A stretch of DNA of 64,000 nucleotides from Clostridia bacterium (GCA_017473165.1 JAFUNA010000014.1:186001-250000); one strand, 5' to 3'. Positions 34,659-43,483 are shown, counted from the first letter of the stretch. Program-made: numbers and translations. Notes: generated by a model not told the origin, from the letters alone.

Positions 34659-37166
34659 ATGAAACAGTTTAATGTTACGGGCATGAGCTGTGCCGCCTGC
34701 AGTTCAAGGGTTGAAAAGGCGGTTTCAAAGCTTGACGGCGTTGAGTCCTGCTCCGTCAGCCTTTTAACAAATTCAATGGGCGTTGAAGGCTCTGCAACGG
34801 ATGCCGAAATAATAGCCGCCGTTGAAAACGCAGGCTACGGTGCATCCCTCAAAGGAGCTTCACAGGAAACAAAATCAAATCAAAACGAAGAAATGCTCAA
34901 GGACAAGGAAACTCCCGCACTCAAAAAACGTCTTTACACTTCGTTGGGATTTCTTGTTGTTTTAATGTATTTTTCAATGGGACACATGATGTGGGGATTT
35001 CCCATGCCTTCATTCCTTGCGGAAAACCATGTTGCAATGGGTCTTTTGCAACTGCTGCTGACCGTTATTATAATGGTTATAAACCAAAAATTCTTTATAA
35101 GCGGCTTCAAGGGTCTTGTTAACAAATCGCCCAACATGGATACGCTTGTCGCCCTCGGGTCGGGTGCATCGTTTGTGTGGAGTGTATACGCACTCTTTGC
35201 CATGACTGCCGCACAGCAGGCAGGTGACCATGCAAAAGTTGCGGAGCTCATGCACGAATTCCGGTTTGAATCGGCAGCAATGATTTTAACTCTCATAACC
35301 GTGGGCAAAATGCTTGAAGCCCGCTCAAAGGGCAAAACCACCGATGCACTAAAAAGTCTCATGAAGCTCGCACCGAAAACCGCAACGGTAATCAAAGACG
35401 GAAAAGAAATTTCTGTTCCCGTTTCGGAGGTTAAAAAGGGTGATATTTTTGCCGTGCGTTCAGGCGAAAGCATTCCCGTTGACGGAATTATTCTTGACGG
35501 CACAGCTGCGGTTGACGAATCCGCTCTGACGGGTGAAAGCATTCCCGTTGACAAGGCTGCGGGTGATACGGTTTCGGCAGCTACTATAAATCAGTCGGGC
35601 TATATCAGATGCGAGGCATCGAGGGTCGGAGAAGACACAACACTTTCGCAGATTATAAAAATGGTCAGCGATGCGGCGGCAACAAAAGCTCCCATTGCCA
35701 AAATCGCAGACAAGGTTTCGGGAATTTTCGTTCCCGCCGTCATAACGATTGCCGTTATCACAACAATAATATGGCTCATTGCGGGTGAAAGTTTCGGCTT
35801 TGCCCTTGCAAGAGGAATTTCCGTGCTTGTCATAAGCTGTCCCTGTGCACTCGGACTCGCAACGCCCGTTGCAATCATGGTCGGAAGCGGTGTAGGTGCA
35901 AAAAACGGAATTTTGTTCAAAAATGCCGTTTCGCTTGAAGAAACAGGCAGAGTTAACATTGTTGCTCTTGACAAAACAGGCACGATTACAAAAGGCGAGC
36001 CCAAGGTCACCGATATTGTTCCCGAAAACGGCGTAAATAGTGATGAATTGCTGCAAATTGCGGCATCAATCGAAAGAAAAAGCGAGCATCCGCTTGCAAA
36101 GGCGATTAATTTTTATGCTGATGAAAACCAAATTTCAATTAACGAGGTTCAGGATTTCACCGTGCTTGCAGGCAACGGCTTAAAAGCAACGCTTGACGGA
36201 GCGGAAATTCTCGGCGGAAGCCTTAAATTCGTTTCAGAAAATGCAGACGTCAGCAGCGAGCTTAACGAAAAAGCACAGAAGCTTTCCCTTGACGGAAAAA
36301 CCCCCATGCTTTTTGCAAAAAACGGCAAAGCTCTCGGTATCATCGCCGTTGCCGACGTTATCAAAGAGGACAGTCCCAAGGCAATAAAAGAGTTGCAGAA
36401 TATGGGAATCCGTGTTATCATGCTCACCGGTGACAACGAAAAGACCGCCAATGCCATAGGCAAGGCGGCGGGCGTTGACGAGGTTATTGCAGGCGTTTTG
36501 CCCGACGGCAAGGAAAGCGTTATCCGCTCTCTCAAAAAGCAGGGCAAGGTTGCCATGGTCGGTGACGGAATCAACGATGCCCCTGCCCTTACCCGTGCGG
36601 ATATCGGAATTGCAATCGGTGCGGGAACGGATATCGCCATTGATGCAGCGGATATTGTTCTGATGAAAAGCAGGCTGACAGACGTTGCGGCGGCAATCAG
36701 ACTCAGCCGTGCAACATTGCGAAACATTCACCAGAATCTTTTCTGGGCATTCATCTATAATATTATAGGCATTCCCCTTGCGGCGGGTGCGTTTATCCCC
36801 GTTCTCGGCTGGAAGCTGAACCCGATGTTCGGTGCGGCGGCAATGAGCCTTTCCAGCTTTTGCGTTGTATCAAATGCCCTGCGGTTGAATTTCACAAAAA
36901 TTCATTCCGCAAAGCATGACAGAAAAATAAAATCAAAAACAAAGGAGATAAAAAACATGGAAAAGACAATGAAAATCGAAGGTATGATGTGCGGTCACTG
37001 CGAGGCAAGAGTAAAAAAAGTTCTCGAAGCTCTTCCCGAGGTTGACTCCGCTCTTGTTAGCCACGAAAACGATACCGCCGTTGTAACACTCAACGCTCCC
37101 CTTGCCGACGAAGTTCTCAAAAGCACCGTTGAAGAACAGGATTATAAGGTTATCGAGATTAAATAA
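34659..37166 (+). CDS. copA: copper-exporting P1B-type ATPase with a C-terminal copper-chaperone domain
   Basis: 835 residues. N-terminal heavy-metal domain with GMSCAACSS (Cys11, Cys14); eight membrane helices; actuator TGES in DESALTGESIPV; CPC metal site at residues 394-396 (SCPCALGLATP); phosphorylated Asp438 in DKTGTIT; SEHPLAKA; GDGINDAPAL. The transport core ends near residue 750. A basic linker then leads to a second heavy-metal domain (about 767-835, GMMCGHCEARVKK, Cys778 and Cys781). The internal Met767 has its own AAGGAG signal (see 36957), so the final domain may also be made alone. Exports Cu(I) from the cytoplasm; co-transcribed with csoR. Confidence 0.96.
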   Translation: MKQFNVTGMSCAACSSRVEKAVSKLDGVESCSVSLLTNSMGVEGSATDAEIIAAVENAGYGASLKGASQETKSNQNEEMLKDKETPALKKRLYTSLGFLVVLMYFSMGHMMWGFPMPSFLAENHVAMGLLQLLLTVIIMVINQKFFISGFKGLVNKSPNMDTLVALGSGASFVWSVYALFAMTAAQQAGDHAKVAELMHEFRFESAAMILTLITVGKMLEARSKGKTTDALKSLMKLAPKTATVIKDGKEISVPVSEVKKGDIFAVRSGESIPVDGIILDGTAAVDESALTGESIPVDKAAGDTVSAATINQSGYIRCEASRVGEDTTLSQIIKMVSDAAATKAPIAKIADKVSGIFVPAVITIAVITTIIWLIAGESFGFALARGISVLVISCPCALGLATPVAIMVGSGVGAKNGILFKNAVSLEETGRVNIVALDKTGTITKGEPKVTDIVPENGVNSDELLQIAASIERKSEHPLAKAINFYADENQISINEVQDFTVLAGNGLKATLDGAEILGGSLKFVSENADVSSELNEKAQKLSLDGKTPMLFAKNGKALGIIAVADVIKEDSPKAIKELQNMGIRVIMLTGDNEKTANAIGKAAGVDEVIAGVLPDGKESVIRSLKKQGKVAMVGDGINDAPALTRADIGIAIGAGTDIAIDAADIVLMKSRLTDVAAAIRLSRATLRNIHQNLFWAFIYNIIGIPLAAGAFIPVLGWKLNPMFGAAAMSLSSFCVVSNALRLNFTKIHSAKHDRKIKSKTKEIKNMEKTMKIEGMMCGHCEARVKKVLEALPEVDSALVSHENDTAVVTLNAPLADEVLKSTVEEQDYKVIEIK
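36957..37166 (+). CDS. copZ: putative CopZ-like copper chaperone from an internal in-frame start of copA
   Basis: 69 residues in the same frame as copA. Codon 767 of copA is an ATG preceded by AAAGGAGAT (AAGGAG 36942-36947, 9 nt spacing), a near-perfect ribosome binding site. The product MEKTMKIEGMMCGHC... is a complete ferredoxin-like heavy-metal domain with the MxCxxC motif and normal length for free CopZ. Upstream of it the linker is Lys/Ser/Asn-rich and translates from A-rich DNA containing several out-of-frame stops, as expected if it was once an intergenic region. Either the fusion, the free chaperone, or both are made. Confidence 0.55.
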   Translation: MEKTMKIEGMMCGHCEARVKKVLEALPEVDSALVSHENDTAVVTLNAPLADEVLKSTVEEQDYKVIEIK

Positions 37167-37169
37167 GCC

Positions 37170-37661
37170 ATGAAAAATATTGTTTTAATCGGTATGCCCG
37201 GTGCGGGCAAAAGCACAATCGGCGTTCTGCTTGCGAAATCAACTCTCATGGATTTCACCGACACGGATTTGCTCATTCAGAAAAAATATTCCTCTGCCCT
37301 TTGCGATATCATAAACGAAAAAGGCATTGATGAATTTCTGAAAATCGAAAATGACGTTATCTGTGAAGCCGAATTTCACAACTGCGTTGTTGCAACGGGC
37401 GGAAGTGCGGTTTACGGCGAAAAAGCCATGGAAAAGCTGAAAAATTCAGGCACGGTTGTTTATCTTAAGGTTGATGCGGCGGAGCTTAAAAAACGCATAA
37501 ACAACATTCATACAAGAGGCATCGCAATGAAGGAGGGCACAACCATTGACGAGCTTTATTCCGAAAGAGCACCTCTTTATGAAAAATACGCTGACATAAC
37601 CGTTGACTGTGCATCGCTCACCCCCGAGCAATGTGTTGATGAAATAATCAGAAGCATATAA
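37170..37661 (+). CDS. shikimate-kinase-like P-loop kinase
   Basis: 163 residues. It has the shikimate kinase layout: Walker A GMPGAGKST (8-16), the DTD motif (FTDTDLLI), GGSAVY, RG in the lid, and ERAPLYEKYAD near the C-terminus. However the substrate-binding Arg of the FR..E motif is replaced (EFLKIEND), so shikimate may not be the substrate, or the enzyme is divergent. It begins 3 nt after copA and so sits in the copper operon, an unexpected place for aromatic synthesis. The terminator at 37666 ends the unit. Confidence 0.75.
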   Translation: MKNIVLIGMPGAGKSTIGVLLAKSTLMDFTDTDLLIQKKYSSALCDIINEKGIDEFLKIENDVICEAEFHNCVVATGGSAVYGEKAMEKLKNSGTVVYLKVDAAELKKRINNIHTRGIAMKEGTTIDELYSERAPLYEKYADITVDCASLTPEQCVDEIIRSI

Positions 37662-37665
37662 AAAG

Positions 37666-37697
37666 AAAGACTGTGTCAGGTTGAACACAGTCTTTTT
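37666..37697. terminator. bidirectional terminator of the copper operon and tspO
   Basis: AAAGACTGTGT / ACACAGTCTTT with an 8-nt loop, flanked by A-run and T-run; genes converge here. Confidence 0.9.
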
Positions 37698-37699
37698 GC

Positions 37700-38176
37700 T
37701 TATCGGTTGAGAATGTAAACCGCAAGATTGAGATAGCCCGCAAAGGTTACCCAAACAAGATAGGGAATCTGCAGATATGCCGCAACGGGTTTTATCCGGT
37801 AATATTTTATTATTGTTAACAGAATCAACGCCCAGAGTGCAACCAGCCATACAAACGCAAACAGATATGCCTGCATATTGAAGAAAATTATACTCCAGAA
37901 AAAGTTAAAAAACAGGCTGACGGCGTAAACAATTAGTGAACTTCTGACTTCTTCGGGTTTTTGGGCTTTTTCTTCATAAATCATTGCCGCACTTATTCCC
38001 ATAAGCACATAAAGTATTGTCCACACAATGGGAAAAAGAATTGCGGGCGGTGCAAGGGGCGGCTGCTCAATGCGTGAATAGATATCCATGTTTCCGCTCG
38101 TTAAAAGCGCGGAAAGTCCGCCCACACCAAGGGCAATTACAATTGAAATTACATAGGGTTTAATTTTCTTCCACAT
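37700..38176 (-). CDS. tspO: TspO/MBR family tryptophan-rich sensory protein
   Basis: 158 residues, five hydrophobic helices rich in Trp. Family features: EQPPLAPPAILFPIVWTILYVLMGISAA (the PPxxxFxxVWxxLY signature, read in blocks), NFFWSIIFF and LALW..., then PYLVWVTFAGYLN at the end. The ATG at 38176 has CGAGGTGAG upstream; the longer frame has no such site. TspO proteins bind tetrapyrroles and other ligands in the membrane; the role in anaerobes is unclear. Confidence 0.9.
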   Translation of the reverse strand: MWKKIKPYVISIVIALGVGGLSALLTSGNMDIYSRIEQPPLAPPAILFPIVWTILYVLMGISAAMIYEEKAQKPEEVRSSLIVYAVSLFFNFFWSIIFFNMQAYLFAFVWLVALWALILLTIIKYYRIKPVAAYLQIPYLVWVTFAGYLNLAVYILNR

Positions 38177-38317
38177 AAACTCACCTCGTGATATTTTATG
38201 ATGTTCAATTCCGCAATAGACCAAAATGCTTTCAGAAGCATCTGTATTTATGAAGGCACTTTTAATAATCCGAAAAATGTGATATAATTTTACAAGACAT
38301 AAAAGAGAGGTACTGCC

Positions 38318-39373
38318 ATGAAATACAAATTTGTTGCAAGCAATCTGCATTTTGACACATCCAAGCTCAAAAAATTAAAGCACAAAGAAATCCTCGGCGT
38401 TTTTATAATTGATTTTGACGATTCGAACCGTGAGCAGATTTACAACGATATAATCAACGCCCTTCTTCCCCGTGATATCATTCTCGGGAATGATATCAAT
38501 GTTCTCGGAAATGACGGATTTGTTTATATCGTTAACGAAAGAGGAGTCAGCAATCCCCGAAAAATTCCTCTTTACTTTCCGAGAGTTCTCGCTTTCAATA
38601 TAACACGAGGCAAAAAGAACAGCAAATCCGCAAAATACATTAAATCTGCGTTAAAAGAACATGCAAAAACCGAACATATTTCGAAGCCTTCTCTTTCAGA
38701 ATATAAAAAAGGTGAATTTTTTGACAAGGAAAACGGGCTTTGCTTTTCTTACCGCGTCAGACCCGCAAAGGATAAAAACAAACCCGTTGTTCTGTTTTAT
38801 CACGGTGCAGGATGTATAGGCAAAGAAAACTTCAAACAGCTTTACGAATTCGGCGTTGTCAGAAAAAAGTTTTCTGAACTTGACTGCACTGTTATACTCC
38901 CGCAGGCACCCTGCATCAGCCATTCCGAAAATTCCGTTGCCCGCAGATACACAGACTCCGTAAAAAAGCTTGTTGACCGAATTTCAGCTGAAACAGAAGC
39001 CGATAAAAGCAGAATATATGTTTTCGGCACATCCTTCGGCGGCTTTTGCACATGGTATTCAGCTTGGAAAAATCCCGATTATTTCGCCTGTGCCATGCCG
39101 GTTATGGGCTGCTTTTGGGAAGCTGTTCTTTCGGACAAATATGATCTTGCAAAAATGAAGGATGTTCCTATGTGGGTTGCCCATTCCTCCGACGATGATA
39201 ATGTTGTTGTCGAAAGCGATGACAAATGCGTTGCACGGCTTAAAGAGCTTGGTGCAGATATAAAATATACCCGCTGGGATAAATACGGTCATAAAATGTG
39301 CAACAAATTCTACCGCAAAGAAAACTGGATTGACTGGATGTTCAGCCAAAGCCTAAAAAACAGAAAAAACTGA
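38318..39373 (+). CDS. alpha/beta-hydrolase (esterase/peptidase-like)
   Basis: 351 residues. The last 230 residues form an alpha/beta hydrolase: oxyanion segment FYHGAGCIGKENF, nucleophile elbow GTSFGGF, acid HSSDDDN and His in KYGHKMCNKFY, in the order expected for a Ser-Asp-His triad. The first 120 residues are a separate Lys-rich domain of unknown type (FKVASNLHFDTSKLKKLKHK-like), without a signal peptide, so the enzyme is probably cytoplasmic. The pattern is like dienelactone-hydrolase/PHB-depolymerase-related enzymes. AGAGAGG before ATG 38318; an extended -10 (TGATATAAT) lies at 38280-38288. Confidence 0.82.
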   Translation: MKYKFVASNLHFDTSKLKKLKHKEILGVFIIDFDDSNREQIYNDIINALLPRDIILGNDINVLGNDGFVYIVNERGVSNPRKIPLYFPRVLAFNITRGKKNSKSAKYIKSALKEHAKTEHISKPSLSEYKKGEFFDKENGLCFSYRVRPAKDKNKPVVLFYHGAGCIGKENFKQLYEFGVVRKKFSELDCTVILPQAPCISHSENSVARRYTDSVKKLVDRISAETEADKSRIYVFGTSFGGFCTWYSAWKNPDYFACAMPVMGCFWEAVLSDKYDLAKMKDVPMWVAHSSDDDNVVVESDDKCVARLKELGADIKYTRWDKYGHKMCNKFYRKENWIDWMFSQSLKNRKN

Positions 39374-39424
39374 AACGCAGCTCTTAAAAGACATTATAAA
39401 TCCCGAAAATTGCTCAACAGAATC

Positions 39425-39562
39425 GCCTCTCTTTCAAGGGAGGCGGATTTTGTGAAGCAAAAGACGGAGGGGTTATCATTAAAAATCTTTTACAAATCAA
39501 TGTTTTTCACAAAATCCGATACTCTCTCAGTCACTCCGTGACAGCTCCCTCAAGAGTGAGCC
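39425..39562. repeat. MITE-like element with nested inverted repeats
   Basis: Ends are related inverted repeats (GCCTCTCTTTCAAGGGAG on the left, CTCCCTCAAGAGTGAGCC on the right), and a perfect 13-bp pair CGGATTTTGTGAA (39444-39456) / TTCACAAAATCCG (39506-39518) lies inside. It contains a CAGTCACTCCGTGACAG palindrome also found, slightly changed, at 55130. No coding capacity. It fills most of the gap 39374-39752 together with the terminator at 39611. Confidence 0.7.
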
Positions 39563-39610
39563 GAAACATCAAATTACTTTTTGGCAAATTTCAAGTTTAT
39601 CGACAGTCAG

Positions 39611-39639
39611 AAAAGACCGCCTTGAAAGCGGTCTTTTTT
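39611..39639. terminator. intrinsic terminator in the 39.4-39.75 kb gap
   Basis: AAAAGACCGC / GCGGTCTTTTTT with a 7-nt loop. It probably ends transcription from the hydrolase gene. Confidence 0.85.
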
Positions 39640-39752
39640 CATCAACCTACGGTTGAAAATTCTCGTTTATGCGGTTATTGATTTTACATTCTGACGCTGA
39701 TATACTTTAATCGAAAAGAACGTTCTTCAACTTTTTGAAATGAGGAAAACAT

Positions 39753-40550
39753 ATGGAACTTTTAATCGGAAACAAAATCAGAGAATTAAGAAAATCAATG
39801 CATATGACGCAGGAGCAGCTTGCCGATGCGGCAGGGGTTTCATTTCAGGCGGTCAGCAAATGGGAAAACTCCATTGCCCTGCCCGACATCACGCTTGTGC
39901 CCTTGCTTGCAAGCATATTCAAAGTTACAATCGACGAGCTTTTCGACTACAGCAACGCCGAAATGCAGAAGGAAATCGAAAAAATGTGCTTCATGTCATA
40001 CGAGGTGCGTGAGGATAATCCCGACGAGGGCAGAAGAATAATAGAAGAAGGGCTCAAAAAGTATCCCGAAAACGATATTCTTCTCAACAACCTGCTCTAC
40101 TGCATGAATTATTCTCTCAACCCCGACGAAACTATTGCCGTTGCATCGAAGCTCATTGATAAAACGAAAAATTTTGAAGTGAAATATGATGCCCTGCGTT
40201 TTCTCGCATATGCCTATAACGCAAAGGGTGACAAGGAAAGTGCCGTTGCCGCCCTTGAGCAGATTCCCGAAATATATTTCACAAAGCTTTCTGAAATGGC
40301 ATTCATCCTTGACGGCAAAGCAAAATACGATGCAGCCGAAAAACAGAAATGGCTTTCGTTTGAAACCCTTCTGCAGATGCTCTGGAAGATTGCCGAATGC
40401 CATGAGGATGAAGGCAATTCCGAAGCGGCAATCAGCGAAGCCGAAAAAGCACTCGGCTTGATAAATGCGTTTTCGTCGGAAGAAAAAATCGGAAGATTTG
40501 AAAATTATACCGAGTTTTTCAAAAAGCAGATTGACAGAATGAAATCATAA
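39753..40550 (+). CDS. XRE-family regulator with TPR-like C-terminal domain
   Basis: 265 residues. The N-terminal 65 residues are a Cro/CI helix-turn-helix (LRKSMHMTQEQLADAAGVSFQAVSKWENSIALPDI). The rest is alpha-helical with TPR-like spacing of Ala/Leu/Tyr (AYNAKGDKESAVAALEQI). This form, a DNA-binding domain fused to repeats, is common in Clostridia for single-component or peptide-responsive regulators. Target genes are not apparent; the next gene (an oxidoreductase) is on the other strand. Confidence 0.85.
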   Translation: MELLIGNKIRELRKSMHMTQEQLADAAGVSFQAVSKWENSIALPDITLVPLLASIFKVTIDELFDYSNAEMQKEIEKMCFMSYEVREDNPDEGRRIIEEGLKKYPENDILLNNLLYCMNYSLNPDETIAVASKLIDKTKNFEVKYDALRFLAYAYNAKGDKESAVAALEQIPEIYFTKLSEMAFILDGKAKYDAAEKQKWLSFETLLQMLWKIAECHEDEGNSEAAISEAEKALGLINAFSSEEKIGRFENYTEFFKKQIDRMKS

Positions 40551-40557
40551 AGCTAAA

Positions 40558-40591
40558 GCGGCTGTTCCGAAAAACAGCCCCTCATTTTTTT
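40558..40591. terminator. bidirectional terminator between regulator and oxidoreductase genes
   Basis: GGCTGTT / AACAGCC stem with a 6-nt loop and T-rich tail on the plus side. Confidence 0.8.
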
Positions 40592-41597
40592 AAAATTCGT
40601 AATTCGGTTTAACAACCTTGCCCGTCTTTGCAGACTCAACTATCGAAAGGCAGACCTCAACGGTCTTTGCACCCTCCCTTGCATCGGTTGCAACAGGCTT
40701 ATCGTTGAGAATCGCATCGGCAAAAACCTCAAACTCCTTGACGGCGTTGTGGTTGTTGACCGTAACCTCAACCGTCTGCGGCTCCTGCGTAACGCCTTCT
40801 TCATCGGTAACAAAGAGTGTCATCGTGGGTGAAGTGTTGTCGCAGATAAGAGTGCCCTTTGTTCCGTAAATGACCGTACGCATGGTGTAATCACGCTTGC
40901 AGCCCGTTGAAACAAAAACCTTGCCCGCAACGTTCTCATCAAATTTCATGATTGCAATTGTTGCGTCATCATATTCAACCTGCGGCAGAAGCTTATGTGT
41001 TCCGTACGCAAAAACTTCTTTCGGGTCACCCGCAAGCCAGCGGAGAAGGTCAACCGCATGGCAGCCTCCGCCGATAACGCCGTGACGCTTCGGGTCGGAA
41101 CGCCAGTTATCGACTATCTTCATATAGTCATGGGCATATTCCGACTCAACAAAATAAATTTCTCCGATTGTGCCAGACTCAATGATTTCCTTTGCTTTTT
41201 CAAAAGCGGGAGTGAATCGGCAAATCTGACCGACCATGAATTTACAGCCCGATTCATCGGCAACTCTGACAATTTCCTCAACATCCTCACGGGTGAGTGC
41301 AAGAGGCTTTTCGCAGAGCACGTGCTTGCCTGCACGAAGCAAATCGCAGCTCACTTTTTTGTGCTGCTGGTCGGGAATGGCAACGGTAACAACGTTGATA
41401 TCCTTATTATTTACAATGTCCATATAGTCAGTAAAACGTTTTTCTTCGGGAATGCCGTATCTTTCGCCTGCGGCACGGAGATTTTCTTCATCGCTGTCAC
41501 AGATTGCGGCGATTTCCGCTCCGTAGCTCATTGCACCCTCAAGGTGGCACATTCCGAATTTCATGCCGATATTGGCAACCACAAGCTTCTTTTCCAT
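40590..41597 (-). CDS. Gfo/Idh/MocA-family sugar or inositol dehydrogenase
   Basis: 335 residues. Rossmann domain with VANIGMKFGMCHLEGA at the start, NVVTVAIPDQQHKKV, and the catalytic EKP in HVLCEKPLALTREDVE; the C-terminal domain carries GGCHAVDLLRWLAG, the conserved substrate/His motif. This second family member, unlike the one at 22795, keeps the lysine of EKP. Start 41597 (MEKKLVVANIG) has AAGGAG 8 nt upstream; the longer frame has none. Substrate unknown. Confidence 0.88.
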   Translation of the reverse strand: MEKKLVVANIGMKFGMCHLEGAMSYGAEIAAICDSDEENLRAAGERYGIPEEKRFTDYMDIVNNKDINVVTVAIPDQQHKKVSCDLLRAGKHVLCEKPLALTREDVEEIVRVADESGCKFMVGQICRFTPAFEKAKEIIESGTIGEIYFVESEYAHDYMKIVDNWRSDPKRHGVIGGGCHAVDLLRWLAGDPKEVFAYGTHKLLPQVEYDDATIAIMKFDENVAGKVFVSTGCKRDYTMRTVIYGTKGTLICDNTSPTMTLFVTDEEGVTQEPQTVEVTVNNHNAVKEFEVFADAILNDKPVATDAREGAKTVEVCLSIVESAKTGKVVKPNYEF

Positions 41598-41737
41598 AGT
41601 CAGTCTCCTTATAAGAATTCGATAACGAGATTTTACAATAATCACGAACAAATGTCAATGCGGGACAAAAAATATAATTTTGTGATTTACCGATTCGATT
41701 TTGATAATTTGGACCCTTTATCAAAAAGAAGCCGTTA

Positions 41738-41766
41738 TTGCATTACGTAAAAGATCGGTGTATAAT
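41738..41766 (+). promoter_or_regulatory. promoter of the methyltransferase gene
   Basis: TTGCAT (41738-41743), 17-nt spacer, TATAAT (41761-41766). It lies inside the upstream extension of the frame, which supports the start at 41813. Confidence 0.8.
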
Positions 41767-41812
41767 AAAACGGCAAGAACATTGCAGAAATTTTCATTCG
41801 GAGAAAAGGGAT

Positions 41813-42601
41813 ATGAAAACCGATATATTAAAACAAAATGAAAACAGTTGGAATGCGTTGGCTGAAGATTTCTTCGGTGTAACAGCTTTGCCTATACTTG
41901 GCTGTTCAATTCCGACAGAGGATGAACTGCACCTTTTCCCCGACCTTAACGGCAAGGCTGTGTTTGAAATGGGCTGCGGCAGCGGTCATTCGCTCAAATG
42001 GTGTGCAGAACACGGTGCAAAAGAGCTTTTTGGTCTTGATATTTCCGAAGAACAGCTTAAAGCTGCCAAGAAATTACTCGGAGAAAACGGGTATTCCTGC
42101 ACACTTTTTCATCAGCCTATGGAAGATAACACAAACATTCCGCAGAACTATTTTGATGTTGTTTATTCAATATACGCAATCGGTTGGACTACCGACTTTG
42201 AGAAAACAATAAAGAATGCTGCATCTTATTTGAAACAAGGCGGCACATATATTTTCTCTTGGGACCATCCGCTTCTGCATTGCGTTGATTTGGAAAGCGT
42301 TGCTATTTCGGGCGGTAACAGAACCGTTGCAACCGAAGAACGTATATTATTCAGCGGCAACTATCTTGAGGAAGATTATTACACTTTCGAAAAATATGGT
42401 AATCCTTTAACTCTGCAAAACCGTAAGCTTTCAACATACATAAACACCCTTGCAGACGCAGGCTTTGCTGTTGAAAGAGTAGTTGAAGAAACAAGCGAAA
42501 AGGTTTTGGGAAAGTCAGCAGGATTTAATTCGGGTTACTATGCCGATTTCAAAGCCAAGCATTTTCCGCTGTCGATTGTTATTAAGGCAAGAAAGCTTTG
42601 A
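41813..42601 (+). CDS. class I SAM-dependent methyltransferase
   Basis: 262 residues. Motif I is VFEMGCGSGHSLKW near residue 45-58, followed by LFGLDISEEQLKAAKKL (acidic residue binding the ribose of SAM) and YFDVVYSIYAIGWTTD (motif IV region). Two-domain fold with a C-terminal extension typical of small-molecule methyltransferases of the UbiE/Methyltransf_11 type. GGAG precedes the ATG at 41813. Substrate unknown. Confidence 0.87.
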   Translation: MKTDILKQNENSWNALAEDFFGVTALPILGCSIPTEDELHLFPDLNGKAVFEMGCGSGHSLKWCAEHGAKELFGLDISEEQLKAAKKLLGENGYSCTLFHQPMEDNTNIPQNYFDVVYSIYAIGWTTDFEKTIKNAASYLKQGGTYIFSWDHPLLHCVDLESVAISGGNRTVATEERILFSGNYLEEDYYTFEKYGNPLTLQNRKLSTYINTLADAGFAVERVVEETSEKVLGKSAGFNSGYYADFKAKHFPLSIVIKARKL

Positions 42602-42697
42602 TTTTGATTGTATATAAAAAAGGATTACACGAATCGTGTAATCCTTAATTTGGCTGTTACAAACAATTTAACAACCAATATTTTTGATACGGTTACA

Positions 42698-43225
42698 TTA
42701 TTTAGATTTGCTATAATATACAACACCAGAATATTTTCCGTCTTTGTTTAGTCTTCTGTTTGCAATATATCCGTCCTTTTTAAATCCCGCTTTTTCCATT
42801 ACTCTGAATGATTGCACATTAAGTTCGTTGCACGAGCATTCAACCAAGTAATAGCCACGATTATTTAACAAATGGTCAGCAACTGCTTTTAATGCTTCGG
42901 CAGCGTAACCATTTCCCCAATAGTTATATCGTACTGTATATCCTACGTTGCAATAGTTATGCTTCTTAACAACGGTATTAACATCAATATTGCCGACAAC
43001 TTCACCCGTGGATTTCAATTCCATAACCCACTTCTCGTATTTATTATCATCAGCCTCGCTTATCCATTTTCTGATACATTCCAACTCTTCATCTTTTGTC
43101 AAAGCAGGATATTTAATATATTTTGCCAATCTTTCATCCGTTATGATTTCATAAATAGCATCAATATCACTTTCTTTGTATCGTCTTAAAATAAGTCTGT
43201 TTGTTTCAATTCTTGGGCTTAACAT
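42698..43225 (-). CDS. GNAT N-acetyltransferase, RimJ/RimL type
   Basis: 175 residues. Begins IETNRLILRRYKESD, the RimJ/RimL-type opening, with motif A NVGYTVRYNYWGNGYAAEALKAV (acetyl-CoA binding) and the C-terminal NVQSFRVMEKAGFKKDG. ATG 43225 (MLSPRIETN) has GGAG 10 nt upstream; the longer frame overlaps the preceding remnant. It could modify a ribosomal protein, an amino-sugar or an antibiotic. It marks the last backbone-like gene before the mobile region. Confidence 0.85.
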   Translation of the reverse strand: MLSPRIETNRLILRRYKESDIDAIYEIITDERLAKYIKYPALTKDEELECIRKWISEADDNKYEKWVMELKSTGEVVGNIDVNTVVKKHNYCNVGYTVRYNYWGNGYAAEALKAVADHLLNNRGYYLVECSCNELNVQSFRVMEKAGFKKDGYIANRRLNKDGKYSGVVYYSKSK

Positions 43226-43242
43226 TTTAATACTTCTCCAAA

Positions 43243-43345
43243 TCATTTTAATTTTATCAAATATTCATTAGCAGACTTCAACATTTCTTTTGAGTTATCA
43301 AAAGCAAGTTCATCCAAAGCCTCTTCAAATGGAAGAATTAGATAT
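43243..43345 (-). pseudogene. C-terminal remnant of an unidentified gene
   Basis: About 34 codons in frame end at TGA 43243-43245 (PFEEALDELAFDNS..., ending NEYLIKLK), with an in-frame stop just upstream and no start. It lies 17 nt before the GNAT start, as an operon neighbour would. It looks like the surviving 3' end of a gene cut off when accessory DNA arrived. Family not recognised. Confidence 0.35.
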
Positions 43346-43429
43346 CCCTGACATCAAAATAACAAATACATTTTATGTCAAAATACGCTCTATGTCAATC
43401 AATCTATAATAGAATATCGGATAAAGTAA

Positions 43430-43461
43430 AACACCGTCGGGAAAAATCTCGGCGGTGTTGT
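43430..43461 (-). terminator. terminator-like hairpin downstream of the recombinase tail remnant
   Basis: Arms AACACCG and CGGTGTT enclose an imperfect stem; on the minus strand the T-rich GTTTTAC follows. Confidence 0.5.
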
Positions 43462-43483
43462 TCTTTCCGTGATTTAATATTAT

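Noticed and set aside
41738..41812. N-terminal extension of the methyltransferase
   Set aside because: The extension contains the promoter; ATG 41813 has GGAG in place.
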